Of a stretch of DNA of 64,000 nt, positions 1 through 12,106 are shown piece by piece. A program made the position numbers and the translations under genes. The notes beneath the pieces were generated by a model. It did not search any database, had not been told where the DNA came from, and was given only the letters and a program-made list of their open reading frames with translations. Location: positions 114,801,943-114,865,942 of the forward strand of contig CM040429.1 in NCBI GenBank assembly GCA_022702705.1, in the 5' to 3' direction. Every line of letters starts with the position of its first letter. Position 1 is the stretch's first letter. This stretch comes from Papilionanthe hookeriana x Papilionanthe teres. Taxonomy: Eukaryota > Streptophyta > Magnoliopsida > Asparagales > Orchidaceae.

Positions 1-683
1 CGGTGTTATAAAGATTAGTCCGATTTCTGCCTTACCGGGCACTATCATTTGCAATTCTTTGTTCTTCTGTGCTGAGGACGCACCGTCGAAGTACAGTTCC
101 CAACGTTGATCATCAGGGTCTTCTAGGTTCATTATGTGCTCGTCAGGCAAATCGTCATCGAGAGGCGAATCTGCCGGTAGAGGGTTTGATGCAAGGAAGT
201 CAGCTAGGACTTGTCCTTTAGGGCGCGAAGAGGAACGAAAGTTATGTCAAATTGCAATAGTATCATTGACCACCTGGCAAGTCTGCCAGAAAGCGTCGAT
301 CGGGTCATCAAGTATTGCAACGGATTAACTATCGAAATAAGGTTGACCTTATGAGAAAGCATCTAATGCCTGAGCTTTTGAGCGGCGAAGATCTGGACCA
401 AGCAGTGCTTCTCAATCGGAGGATACTTTACTTCCGTCGGAATTAGACGACGACTTAAGTAGTAGAGAGCATTTTCTTTTCCCTCGTCATTGACCTGGGC
501 TAGCAGGGCTCCAAGGGAGTCGTCTAAAGCCACTGTATAAAGTATCAACGGCCTACCTGAGACTGGGGCTGCTAAGATAGGAGGTGTCATTAAATATTGC
601 TTGATGTCATCGAAGGCATGTTGACATTTGGAGTCCCAAGTAAACTTGGCATCCTTCTTAAGCAAAGCGAAAAAGGCCGACAT
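1..683 (-). pseudogene. RNase H (connection/RNH) domain of element 1 pol, partial
   Basis: The open stretch 363-683 encodes the beginning of the Ty3-type RNase H, which degrades the RNA strand during reverse transcription. It contains LILYTVALDDSLGALLAQ and TEVKYPPIEKHC, the usual self-acquired RNH core next to RT. A one-base shift near 690 separates it from the RT frame, and a second break near 363 precedes the tail of the domain (363 to about 180), which matches 59700-59930 of element 2. One residue differs from the other copies (LVQIF for LALIF). The domain runs out of the window at base 1. This is a damaged pol segment, not a separate gene. Confidence 0.8.
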
Positions 684-2137
684 CTTCCCGACAAATTCGA
701 TATAAAGCGTCGAAGATATGCCAACTTTCCTTGAAAGGATCGTAGCTGTTTCAAGGTTTTAGGAGGTGGCATTTCTAAGATAGCTTTAATCTTTTCCGGA
801 TCAATTTCAATCCCACGATGTCGGACAACAAATCCTAAGAATTTCTTGGAGGTGACGCCGAAGGCGCATTTTAAGGGATTCATCTTAAGGTTGTATCGTC
901 TTAGTCGCTCGAAAACAATTCTCAAATCATACAGGTGATCTTCCTTCTGTTTACTTTTGATGACCACATCATCTACGTAGCACTTGACTTGGTTGTGAAT
1001 GAGATCATCAAAAATCTTCGTCATCGCTCTTTGGTATGTTGCTCCTGCGTTCTTTAGTCCGAATGGCATTACTGTGTAGCAATACACTCCGATCGGCGTT
1101 CTGAATGCCGTGAGATTTTCGTCTTCTGGTGCCATTTTTATCTGGTTGTATCCTAATGATCCATCCATGAATGAAAATATTTCATGTGTTGAAGCAATGT
1201 CAATCATCAGTTCTAGAATTGGTAGTTGGAATTCGTCCTTCAGACACGCTTTATTCAAATCTCTGAAATCCACGCAGATTCTGATCTGACCATTCTTCTT
1301 TCTAACTGGTACCACGTTGGCTAACCAAGTTGGGTATTGTTCTTCACGGAAAAATTTAGCGTCTATTAGCTTCTTAACTTCGGCTATTACTTGTTGCTCA
1401 ATTTCTAGGCTCATTCTTCTGGGAGCTTGTCTGACTGGAACGGAAGTAGGAACTACTCCTAATTTGTGAACTGCGACTTCTGGAGCTAATCCTGGCATTT
1501 CGTCGTAACTCCATGCAAAATAGTCCTTGAATTCCATTAGTAGCTTGATTATTTCCTTAGAGTCTTCTTTATTGAGTAATAAGCTAACAAAGGTCGGCCT
1601 AGGCTCTTCGCTAGTACCTAAGTTAACTTCCATTAACTTGTCTATTGTAGATTTGATTTCTTCTTCGAATTCTGGTGGAGCGTAGCCGATTGGTAGATCC
1701 TCAAAATCTTCTGAAGCATCCAAGCAGCCTTCATTAGGTTCGCAAGTGACAACCAAGCAAAATCCCGTATCATTAATAGACCCTACCGTGCCGAATCCAA
1801 GACCATGTTTCGAATTGGGAGGCCAACCGGCATTGTTCCATAATTTTTCAAAGTGTTCTGATTGACCTTTTGTCCATTGTCGAGGTAAGACACTGCGTTG
1901 AATTAAATTTTGAACACAGGGAGAGTACCACTCAAAAGGTAGTTCCATTAATTCGGATGAAGTAACATCTTCAAATTGTACATCTTTTTCAGTATTGGAA
2001 GAAGAAGCACCACGGTAAAACTTGATTGGTTTAGTACCACCACCATGCACTTCCTTGACCACCATACCCTCGATCTTATTAGAATGGATCGGGGTCAGGG
2101 TCATAGTATGAACATGATGGTTAATCTTCTCGTACAT
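590..2137 (-). pseudogene. Reverse transcriptase region of element 1 pol
   Basis: A 515-codon open frame covering the protease-RT linker and most of the reverse transcriptase. The linker (first ~190 residues) holds conserved element-specific blocks such as ELPFEWYSPCVQNLIQR and FAWSYDEMPGLAPEV. RT follows with PVRKKNGQIRICVDFRDLNKA, the MPFGLKNAGATYQRAM block and the catalytic YVDD box in CYVDDVVIKSK near 970. The last ~25 residues are read in a wrong frame after a 1-base shift near 690. The upstream linker joins the protease poorly because about 100 bases present in element 2 are missing near 2290-2380. It is the best preserved RT in the window, but it is isolated from gag-pro by lesions. 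Confidence 0.88.
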
Positions 2138-2373
2138 TGATTTATATTCTTCATTCTTTTCATCTTCGAGAGAGATCTTGAACTGGGGTTTCTTTTGACT
2201 TATTGTCGCTGCTTCTTTCTTGATTTCTTCTTCTTCTTCAGAGCTATTCTCCCAAACAACATCGATGACCAGTTTCTTCTATCCAACTGTTCCAACATTT
2301 CTTCCATGTCCTCGTCCCCAGCCTCGACCTCGGGTGCGAGTCCTGGAGAAATCTTCACATCTGTAGAAATCTA

Positions 2374-3243
2374 TCAACTGTAGTACGCCGCATCTTCATG
2401 AATTCCAATTTCATGCACGGAGAACGATTGCAAATCATTTTTGATACACTGTTCCCCTCCTTCGTAATACTTTATGCACTGGTGCAGACACGACGGTACC
2501 ATCCGGTTTTCATGGATCCATGGCCAACCCAATAGAGCGTTGAATGATGTCTCAGAATCAATTATGTGGAATTTTACGGTTGTTTTTGCTAAATCACTGG
2601 TCTTCATTAATAGTGTTATCGATCCAAGAGCTCTTTCTCCTTTTTGATTGAAGCCTCTTAATAGCATCTTGTCTGCTTCAAGCTCACGAGCATCAATTTC
2701 CAAATATGCTAGCGTTCGAAGATTCATTATGTTGATTGATGCTCCCGGATCAACCAACACTCTGGAGAGTGTAAACTTTCCAATAGTGACTGAAATGTAT
2801 AACGGTCGGTTGTGATTAGTTGTTCCTAGTAATAGGTCATTATCTGTGAAGGTAACACCTCGCTGTTCTCTTAACGAGCAAACCTCGTCGAAGGGATTAC
2901 CGGCCATTTGAGCTAAACAAATATCTGGATCAAGTAAAGCCTTGATCAGAGCCTCTCTCATCTCCTTTGACAGGATCAGAGCGTCGTATATGCTTAGTTT
3001 GGCTGGTAGCTTCCTAAGATGGGCTAGCACGTTGTAGTCAAGTTTATTACCATGTTCCTTGGTTTCTTCCCGAATAGGCAATTCTTCTGCTGGGGTTGGC
3101 TCTTCCTGAGCAACCACCTGCTTTTCTTTATCCTTTGGACCCATTCTCGGAGGTAAAACTTTTCCGCTTCTTAAATTTACTTCAGCTATCTCTTCTGAAT
3201 TCGGTGTTGAATCTGCCGGTGTATCCTCTTGAATTGGAACCAC
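2374..3243 (-). pseudogene. Aspartic protease region of element 1
   Basis: A 289-codon open stretch containing the retropepsin-like protease that would cleave the polyprotein. The active-site motif is VDPGASINIM, followed by a hydrophobic flap region and the ALLGWPWIHENR block typical of Tat/Ogre proteases. The N-terminal third is acidic linker (PTPAEELPIREET) joined to the conserved YNVLAHLRKLPAKLSIYDAL segment. The frame ends at 2374, just before the position where element 2 continues into an Arg-Gly-rich linker. It sits between gag and RT in the normal order. The catalytic Gly is intact here but replaced by Arg in element 2. Confidence 0.82.
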
Positions 3244-3303
3244 TGGCTCTTCTGAAGTTGCTTCGGTGTCTGAGGGGTCTAATTCTATCGTGATCGGAGC
3301 TCC

Positions 3304-4949
3304 TCAGAATTCATAAATGGACTCGTTGCTTGTCGAGCTTTCGTAGCCTCCTTTGTGAACATCTTCTTCATTATGGTCATTGAGGTTATGTATGATTTGA
3401 GAATCATTATTTGTATTGGAATCGAGATCCGGATTAAGCCGGTTGCCGTTAGTTACGTAATCGTTAGAAACAGTTAAAATGTAGCCAACGCCATAGCCCT
3501 TATCATTATAAGATCCCGCCGGGGCGAGCAGATAATCATACAGAGTCAGGAGTTCGAGGGATTTCTCCCCCGAATCGGAAGCAACCATCCTAGGATAAGC
3601 AGCCCCTAGTCTACCCTTCGGAGCCTCGATCTTCTTTTCTTCCATGATCTTCTCCTCCTTCTGGGGCGGTTCTTCAATCGCAAGTGATAGTGCCGGCTCG
3701 ACAGGTTTCAAACTCTGAATTAAAGCGCGTACCGAAGTGGTCTGGATGTGATCCAAAATTTTCTTTGATGATCTTGTCCAGGCAGTACTCCATCCATCAT
3801 CAATCGTGTACTGGTTTAACGGAACAATAAGATCCGTTGAAATAACATTGACGGAACCTCCTTTTTGGGGTTCCTTCATGTATTCCTTTGGGATCGTTAT
3901 GTTCCCTTTTCAGAGATTGTCATCAAGACAACTCTTGAAAGTGATACAATCCTCTATCTTGTGTCTGAGCATCTGGTGGTAAGGGCAATAGTTCAGATGA
4001 TCTTTCTTATTGACTTCCTCCGGCTTCTTGGGTTCTGTCAACTGAAAATCCGGTGTCTTCATTAAGCTGCGGAACATCTTCGCTACTGCTTCAGTTTTGA
4101 ATGGATATTCTCTATTTAGAAGTTCTCTTAAGGTACGCGATGAACGCGGCTGTTGTTCATAATGTTGAGGTGACTGATAGCTCAGATGAGGTTGCTGATA
4201 GCCCTGCTGAGGTTGCTGATAAACCTGTGGTGGTTGTTGGTATGTCCGTTGCGGTGGTTGATAACTGGGTTGTGGTCGCTCTTACTGTATCTAAACAGGC
4301 TGCTTGCCCTTATCTACCGCCGCGACGATTCCGGATTTCTTTTCAAATGTTTTAACGGGCTTCTGCTTATCGTTCTTGTCCATAAAACTTAACTACTTTG
4401 CCTCTTCTTGCAAGCTCCCTGCCTTGCTAAGCAACTTCTCGAAAGTCTTAATTGTAAATCCTTTAAGGAGAAGTGCTATCGGGCCATGGATACTTTTAAG
4501 TAGGATGCTGACTGCATGTTATTCTTGAAGCTGTGGTTCACACTTCATGCTTAAATTTCTCCATCGAAGTATGTAATCCACTAAAGTCTCGTTCGGCTTC
4601 GTTGCTCCACCACTAGATCACCGATAGTAGGATGTGGTGCCGAGCCCCGACAAATCGTTTAACGAAGAGATTCTCCAGCTTCCGAAAAGGTCTTTATCGA
4701 ACCGTTTGGCGATTCCGCGTACCGGCCGAAGGCAATCCCTAAAAAACTGCTGACGAACTGTCGGAAGAGTAAAGCATCACTCCCAACGGCATTGCAACAA
4801 CTAGCACGAAAATGTGCGACATGCTACCGGGGGTTTCCCGTTCCATCAAAAGTCTTAAACAGAGGTGGTACGAAGCCTTTCAGGTATTGGACTGCATCGA
4901 ACTCTTCGGGGTAAGGTCTACCCGTCTGAATAGATGCTCCACTCTTAGA
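3304..4949 (-). pseudogene. Gag core, zinc-knuckle region and gag-pro linker of element 1
   Basis: Degraded gag segment. The open part, 3304-3879, matches the linker after the nucleocapsid in element 2, including GAAYPRMVASDSGEK and YDYLLAPAGSYNDKGYGVG. Upstream, at about 3930-4080, lies the modified zinc knuckle region (C-x2-H-x4-GH-x4-C in element 2), and around 4150-4290 a repeated Gln/Tyr/Pro-rich tract. Bases 4360-4949 match a Retrotrans_gag-like capsid region but carry many frameshifts and stops. The plus-strand open frames over 4101-4528 are shadows of this low-complexity gag DNA. Confidence 0.7.
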
Positions 4950-6127
4950 TTATGCTAGGACTTCTTGCACCTGCTGTTCTACCATGTTTTTAATGTCCTT
5001 TTCTGGAATCATGCTTTGTGCAGGATCTTTCTTTGGTTGCTTGTCTCCGTTGACAGATGTGATCTCTTTTCCTACATCTGCAATATGGATAATTTCTGGG
5101 GGTGTCTCTTGCTGAGGTTGTACCTGACTCTGGAGAGTGGCTAAGGCAGCAGCCATCTCTTCCATCCTCTTTGCCATCTGGGAAATTGTGTCATCTCTTT
5201 CCCGAAGCTGTGCCCTCATCATTTCTGGTTCATCTCTTTCTGCAGCTACTGGAGCACCTTGTGAAGCTGATGATGCTCGTGTCTCAACCATGTTGATCTC
5301 GGCATACTCCTCATCCATGAACTCTGATGAGTTAACTTCATATCCTAGTTTTTCTTCTCTTTCTTTTGCTAACCGTTGGATGTCGGTCCTTAACTTGTCC
5401 ATGGCATCCTCTAGTGGCCTTTTCCGCACGGTCTCGCAGTTGTCTCGTGATGGTTGTTGAACTTCCTTTCTGGGAGTCCCCTTTATTGTAGTAGCACTTT
5501 CTTCTGATTCAAGTCTCCCGACGAGACTTTTCTTCTCGAGACATTGTTTTGGTCTTAGCTCGCCAGTAGTAGGTCGCCATACCATCCTTCGCAGCCCGAA
5601 GCCTAGGACCGGATGGTCTCGTCGGCTATATGCCGGAAGGTGGTATCCTACCTAATTTGTAGACCCGATACAACAACGGGTGGATCGGCTTTTTCTTCTT
5701 CTTTGGTTTCTCTCGTAGCAAGAATGTGTTCTATTCGCGGTCCGAGGCGGGATTTAGCTGGCACCCGTCCTATTGTTCTTAAGATTTCTGACACAGGGCA
5801 TCTTTCTTTCTTTTCCAATCTTTCTATAACAGCTTGCAGTCAAGCAAATGGCATAGTATTATCCCTTTTTCTTTTGTAATTGTTGTAGTACGCAGGTCGG
5901 GGTAATGCAGTGGCGATCCTACAGATGTCCTCTTTATCTGATGCGGCAGAGAGGGGGTGAAACCTGCTCCCTTCCAATAGAGGTATGTACTCAGGCAGTT
6001 CTTCTCTTTCCTCAGGAATTTCTTCTAGAAAAGCAACTTCAGCAGTTCTAGCTTTCTTGGCGATCTTTCTGCTTCTATTTCTCCTCTGAGTCCGAGTTAG
6101 GGGTGCAATTCTTAAACTGGACCCAAT
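4950..6127 (-). pseudogene. Gag N-terminal region of element 1
   Basis: Minus-strand coding region following an in-frame TAG at 6128-6130. From 6127 down to about 5830 the frame encodes a basic segment (RTQRRNRSRKIAKKAR) and a conserved block ending near an Asn/Tyr/Lys run. After further breaks, 5585-4950 gives 211 open codons. These hold a Lys/Glu-rich stretch, the block EEYAEINMVETRASS, and a predicted coiled coil around RERDDTISQMAKRMEEMAA that probably multimerises Gag. The relic at 19036-21824 keeps the same blocks in the same order (FMEINIVETNATSS, RDEQISLMKNKIEEM). Function is inferred from position; no capsid motif is visible in this part. Confidence 0.7.
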
Positions 6128-6628
6128 CTAAAAAACAGATGGTATTGTAGCAAAATCTGTACCCTCCACGGTGACAGGCTCATCACAGACTTGGACTTCC
6201 TTCCCCTTTAGTTTGGCAGAAGTCGGGGTAGGTGCGGAGATGACTAGACCGGTGGGGGTAGAGACAGCAGTCCTCCTACGAATAGTAGCACTTCTCTCAG
6301 CTGGAACCCTTTGCAGGGGAGTGAATTCTTGAGTCGATTTCAAGTTGAACTCAATCACGGGCTCTTCAGTTTCTGACACTTTGTCCATTAGTGTGAAGAG
6401 AGTGACATCAACAAACATGATATCTGTGTTGCCGAATCCTTATCCGAAACAGATGATTCCATTGTCGGGCAGCTCATCCTTGTAAACGGCGAAGTCCATT
6501 CCATTGGCGAAGGAGAAGATTAACTTTGGGGCAGTCATTTTCTGCAGGGCAGATTCCGAATGCCAGTCCCGAATTACGCTTCTTTTCATTGTAAAGTTTA
6601 GGACGAAAAAGAAAGAGTCCGAACACAT
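6128..6628 (-). pseudogene. ORF1-like leader ORF upstream of gag, element 1
   Basis: Two open stretches in one frame (6440-6628 and 6128-6418) separated by a single TAA near 6438-6440. The protein is of unknown function. It starts about 420 bases after the PBS and contains LIFSFANGMDFAVYKDELPD, then a Ser/Thr/Pro-rich part ending near PSVF. Ogre elements are known to carry an extra ORF before gag, and the position fits. The relic at about 21640-21820 preserves the matching block (RRVITSTVTGFTVTAPTFPS) and the same terminal TAG. It could also be the N-terminal extension of gag if the TAG is read through. Confidence 0.6.
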
Positions 6629-7047
6629 TTTCGTTTATCTTAGTGTATTTGTGATTTATAAAAGAGGTTGTTTAATAGAAAGTTCATTTGTTAGAAACAA
6701 AACGATTGAAGGAAAAAGGTTATAGAAAAGGTAAAGGGCCTGATTTAGAATTGGAAAGGAAGAGAAAGTCTTATGCAAGACTTCTCAATTCGAAGGACCG
6801 CTCCTAAGCTAACACTTATTGGGGGTCCACCCCACCTCAGAAAGGAGATAAAGGATCTCGGAACCTCTCCATTTAGGGGTGTCTAAACACTAGCTCCTAA
6901 ATCCGAGAGAAGTTGGTTATACCCGTTCAAGATAGAAATGAACGTAGTATGCCAACGAAAGAATGATAGTTTTGGTCCATTAGGGATATGGACTCACTAC
7001 CGATTTAAGAAAGCAAAACAATCTGATCAAAATGGAGAGAGGAACTA

Positions 7048-7066
7048 GTCCCCAGTAGAGTCGCCA
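7048..7066 (-). other. Primer-binding site, element 1
   Basis: On the minus strand this reads TGGCGACTCTACTGGGGAC, six bases inside the LTR end at 7073. It begins with TGG, the complement of a tRNA 3' CCA. From memory, this class (TGGCGACTC...GGGGA) is the tRNA-Arg-type PBS of Ogre elements; the exact tRNA was not checked. It marks the junction of the 5' LTR with the internal region. Confidence 0.75.
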
Positions 7067-9339
7067 GAAGCTTGTCAGCATATTTTTAGGTTGTGTGTTG
7101 TATTTTGAAAAGGGGTCGCCTAACAGAAATTGTCGGCGAATTTTAAATTTTAAATTTAATTTAAATATATATATAATTTGGAAAGTAGCATTTGATTTTG
7201 AAAATAATTTTAAGTTTGAAAATTTTAAGATATGAAGTCAAACTGATCTCACATCCCAAATAGTTTATTTAAACGAGCACCGCATCACAAACCGTGTCTC
7301 TATCCCGAAGAATAGACACACTGCTTGATGATGAAGCTCGATTAAATAAACTAGAAGATTTGTGACATCCGTTTGGTCTGCGAACCAATTTTATAAGCCG
7401 ACAAGTTCCCCTACTTAATATAAAGAAATTAAGCAGGGTTTCTATTGCCTGGGTTCTTAAAGTTCGCTATAAGGGTAAGCCCCTATAGTTAATTACATCT
7501 TAAATGACGGGAATCATTTAAGAAAACTCTCGATAATGATCAGTGGTTTTGCTCTCAAGAATTTCAAAGTTTAAGTTTTTCAAAGGATTGGATTTTGGAA
7601 ATTTCAAAAGGGATTAGCTCAAATTCGGAACAGTTTATTTTGAGAATCCAAAGGAAGAGAAGTAGGAGAAGCTGAGGATCCAAGAAGAATCTTGGCAACT
7701 TCCCAAACTATCCTATAGTTTGGTTTCAATTTGGGAATTTGTTTAATATTGCACTCCTGCGAATTTTAATTAATTAGGACTTACATTCATATGACAGGAT
7801 CATACAAATAACCTGGAAGATATGAGGGTTTATGTCATACCAAACGACTACCTCGGAGTCCTATGACCGATTAGGGCTCAATTTACATGACATGATCATG
7901 CAAATGCCTAACAAAGAGTTGAGGATTTATGTTGCACTAGGCAAACTACCTCGAAGTCCTATGGCTTAGTTATTTAATTATAAGAAAGTTTTGCTGAAGT
8001 AGATCCGAGTTTTGCTGATGACGATGGCCGAGCCGCCCACCATGCTCCGAGCTCCTTGTTGTTGCAGAAGTTTAGTTTTAGAAGTCATAAATCAGGAGAT
8101 GAGAGAAGTGTCTTGGTTTAGAAGAGAATCTTAAAATCCAAATATTTTTAATATTTTAATTAAAACAAATCTTAAAGTTGTTTAAACAAAACCGATTAAG
8201 ATCCCACGGTTCCGTCATCCCGGCACCTTTATTTTCATTGAATTCACTTAGTCCAGATGAATTTGCTAAACTCAACTGAATGAGTTCCACACTTTCATTT
8301 AGACCATGGGAAATCCCGTTAGCAACACGTGGGTTACATCATCCGAGGTATTCCCGATCATTCAACGAGACGTTTTAATTTAGTTGCAATTGTAGTTTTG
8401 TTGTTCTGTTTGTGATTAAATTTTGAGTTGTTTTATATTTTGGAATGTTGTGGCAGTGAATTTTATCTTGTAATGACTTTTAATTTAGTTTTGGTTTCAG
8501 TTTAGGGACTATCCTAAAGGTTTTGGTTTTCATGCAACAGTCTTGTTTATCATGCAAAAAAAAGTAAAGTACAGTGCATGTAAGTAAATTGCAATAAAAT
8601 AAAAGCGTATCTGGAGGGCCTTCCCGTCATCCCAAGCTGCACTTGAAACACATGCTAAGGCATTTAAATATTTTGCAAGAAATACCTAGGTAAAGCTAAG
8701 GGAAAGGGTTTTGGTTGTCTACCAAATTCCTAATCCTATAACTAATCATTTCCTATGACGTCTAGGTCGTTGGTTTGGTTTTAGGATGATTTTCTTCATC
8801 AAAGAACAATTAAATTCAATTGTTCTTCTTAAACATCCCTTCGTGTTGAGGAAGTGCTTAGGACGAGTCCTAAACATCTTTTCAATATTTCTGGGATTAT
8901 CTTGAGTCCAAATGAATTTCATTGTACTGGTGAATTGATCATCCAAGGGTTTGGTTAAGCTTTGTCTCTTGCTCAGTGAACTTAGGTATTTGATTACCCG
9001 ATGAATGAAGTGACATTTCACTTAATACTCTATTTAAGAGTTATAATAATTAAAGCCTTTAAGGGCAAGTTGGTTCGTTGAGAATTTTAATCATTCTTAA
9101 TTTAAAGTTTGAGTTAATGGTTTAAAGTGTTTTAATTTAATTATGAGACTTTAATTAATAATTTTAAGTTTGTAATAGTGTTCAAATTATTTTTGATTTA
9201 ATCTTTATACTTTCAATTATTTTAGTATTTCAAAATGATGTTTATGTTTTAAATTTACTTAGATAGGAAGAGGTATTGAAATTATTGATATGTTTTGATT
9301 TAACTCTTAATCATTTCATTTAGATTTGTTGTTAAATGA

Positions 9340-9590
9340 TTTTAATTTAATTTAATTTAATTTAATTTTAATATTATTTATTTTAACTTTAATTAAATTT
9401 TAATTTTAATTTAATTTAATTTTAGTTTAATTTAATTTAATTTTAATTTTAATTTAATTTAATTTTAATTTTAATTTTAATTTTAATTTTAATTTTAATT
9501 TAATTTTAATTTTAATTTAATTTTAATTTTAATTTAATTTAAATTTTAATTTAATTTTAATTTTAATTTAATTTTAATTTTAATTGTTAA
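9340..9590. repeat. (TTTAA/TTTTAA)n low-complexity tract
   Basis: About 250 bases of alternating TTTAA and TTTTAA units inside the element 1 LTR. The element 2 LTR has a much shorter tract at about 49370-49450, so it is a replication-slippage expansion that accounts for part of the LTR length difference. Confidence 0.9.
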
Positions 9591-11300
9591 TTTGGATTAT
9601 TATTTTAATTAAGAATTAAATATTGTTAAAGTGACTTATTTAGGGATTTTTTAAATTAAAGAATAAATATCCTCTTAATAATATCCATATTTTAATAATC
9701 CAAATTTTAAATGTACTCTTTCCAAAATTTAAATTATTTAATTAATTAAAGTTTCATTTTTATATTTTCAAAGTGTTTAATGGGTTTCCACCCCTTAATT
9801 TCCCTAAGATTCAATCATCCAAGAGAAAATTAAAATCAAATATTTTACCCTCCATTTTGATTAAACCTAAAGTTTTAATTAAGGGTTAAAATTTTTAATT
9901 ACCTTTATGCCCTTTTAAGCTTATTTATTTCATAACTCACTAAATTGAGCTCAACTGAATTTGAAATTTTTATGTCACTTCACTCACATGCCAATTAAGA
10001 CATTATAGGAGAAAATGTGATTTTTCTGAATTTAATTTATTTATATAATTATTTTTAGTAGAAAATAAGGGTTTTCAAAGAAAATTCAACAACATGACCA
10101 AGGAAAGGTTTCTATCCCTAAGAAAATTATGCGATGTTCCTAATGACTAGAGGACCACTTGGACCAATTTTTGTGATTTTTTGAATTATATTTTATTTAT
10201 TATAATTATTTTGAGTTCTAGTGTATTAATTAATTTTAAAATAAAACAAAAGTTGAAAAATAGATTTTATATTTTTTATAAATTTCTTTGATCTCAAAGA
10301 GTCCAGACAAACAAATTTTATAATTTTCTGATTTTTCTTTGATTTAGTGAAAAATGTTGAAAATTCATTTTTTTAATATTAAAAATTACATTAAGCCTTT
10401 AAAATTCAATATCTTATCCTAGGGACTTAGGAAAAATATTTGGTTTGTTCCTAAGTGATTAGGAGTCAAAATGTGACATTTTTATGATTTTTATTATTTT
10501 TAATTATTAAAATATTAAAATATTGTGAAAAATCAACTTTTTTAGAAAATTCCAATTTTAATGTTCCTGAACTTTCCTGATATCAGAGAAGCTTCAAAAC
10601 CAATTTTGTGAATTTTTGAAAAGCATTTTTGGAGTTATGAATTATTAAAGTTCAATTTTACATATGAGGCTCAATCAACCCATTTGGTGGGGTTAATCAA
10701 GTCCAATTGATTTCAAATTTTTATGTGAGTTCTCTCTGATCCTAAAGATAAGTGGAGAATTGTTTTCAAGTCAATTTGATGTGTGGTTAACCCTAATTAA
10801 TTCAAATTCAATTTTAGTGGTTTAGGCCAATTAAGGTTATTATGAATGAATTAACTCAAAATATATTTTTCATGGGGTCCCCTGGTCCTAAGAAACAACA
10901 CCAAATTTTCCTAGAATTTATTTTACAACATGTTAATTATTGGAATTAAAATACCAAAAACAGTGACATGAACTTGAAAAATCAATAACTTTTCATAGAG
11001 ATGGCCTCTGACCTTGAAAAATTCAGGGAATGTTCCCAAGATCAGAGGCTTCAAAAGTCCTATGGTCCCATGCCATGGTGAATTATCTATGCAAATGAAG
11101 AATCAAAATACTGAAAATAGTAAATAAATTATTAAAAATAAAATACTCATCCAATTAACTTGATTTCTTTTCAGCATTATTCTCCTCTGTCACTGAGCAA
11201 GAGGGCATTTTTATTTTATTTTTGTGATTTTTCTATGCAAAGATATGGATTTTTGAAGTTCTGGGCATTTAAATAATTCAAAAATACCTTATTTATCTAC

Positions 11301-11513
11301 TTATCCGACTCGGCGCCAGCGCAACATCGACAGCTCCAAAAGCCCACGTGGCGTATTCCCATTAGACGTCGCCATCTGACTCAAAGATCCAGGGGCCCGC
11401 GGTTCACGTAACATTCCCTGGTTCGGTGCAATTTGAACCGTCCGCTCGATACACGCGCGATCCAACGGTTCGTGGTCATTGTCTACGACTGGTGTGCACC
11501 CATGACCGTCCAC
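11301..11513 (-). CDS. Conserved 70-codon ORF in the transcribed part of the LTR (element 1)
   Basis: A 70-codon ATG-initiated frame about 590 bases downstream of the LTR TATA-like box. The element 2 LTR has an ORF of exactly the same length at 50528-50740 with many shared residues (DRACIERTV, EPRAPG, LSQMA). The element 3 LTR keeps the same frame over 24276-24490 without indels but has lost the ATG and gained one TGA. I do not recognise the product. It could be an upstream ORF in the long leader, or GC-rich non-coding sequence that happens to stay open. Expression is not shown. Confidence 0.3.
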   Translation of the reverse strand: MDGHGCTPVVDNDHEPLDRACIERTVQIAPNQGMLREPRAPGSLSQMATSNGNTPRGLLELSMLRWRRVG

Positions 11514-12096
11514 ACCAAAACCCTAAGTTCTCACTCGATTCTCAATGGATTTTTATGTTCTTATGCTCTATGGATTCATCTTGAAGAGACGAACACATCC
11601 TTACGGTTTATGGGCTATAAAATTAACTTAAACAAAATGGAGAATCGCTGGAAGCTCGGGAGGAAGAGTGAGTTCATACCTTTGCTCAGAGAAGTGAAGC
11701 TTCGATCCGAGAGTTGTGTCACCTTCGATCGAGTCCGTGCAAGCTCCGCATGAAGTCTCGCCTCGGGGAATTGTCTAGGTATGAAAGTGACCAAGCCCGA
11801 TCACAAAGCTTGGAGGCTAGAAGCAATGGCCGGCCCGGTGAGGGGGCTTTGGCTGAGGAACTTCTCCTCTCGGTCCGGTGAAGGTGTAGGACCTATCAAT
11901 TTGGAGATTGGCTCACCGCGGTGAAGTGTCCTATTTTTTGGGTGGATTTTCAACTCGAAATCGAGCTCGTTAATGGGGATTAGGGCAAAGGAACACCGGG
12001 GATCAACCGCCCGGGTTAGGAGAAGGTCCCGGAGCAATTTTGGCGCAGTTTCCTTAAGGTCCGGTTCATCTCCTTCTTTGGTCGAGAGCCGGTGGT

Positions 12097-12106
12097 GTTT
12101 AAATAG
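12097..12106 (-). promoter_or_regulatory. LTR TATA-like box, element 1
   Basis: CTATTTAAAC on the minus strand, 2364 bases from the LTR start. The identical 10-mer occurs at the homologous place in element 2 (51327-51336) and element 3 (23677-23686). Each is followed by a GC-rich leader, as expected for the U3/R border. Confidence 0.55.

Noticed and set aside
8746..9021. 91-codon ORF in the element 1 LTR
   Set aside because: The homologous parts of the LTRs in elements 2 and 3 do not keep the frame.
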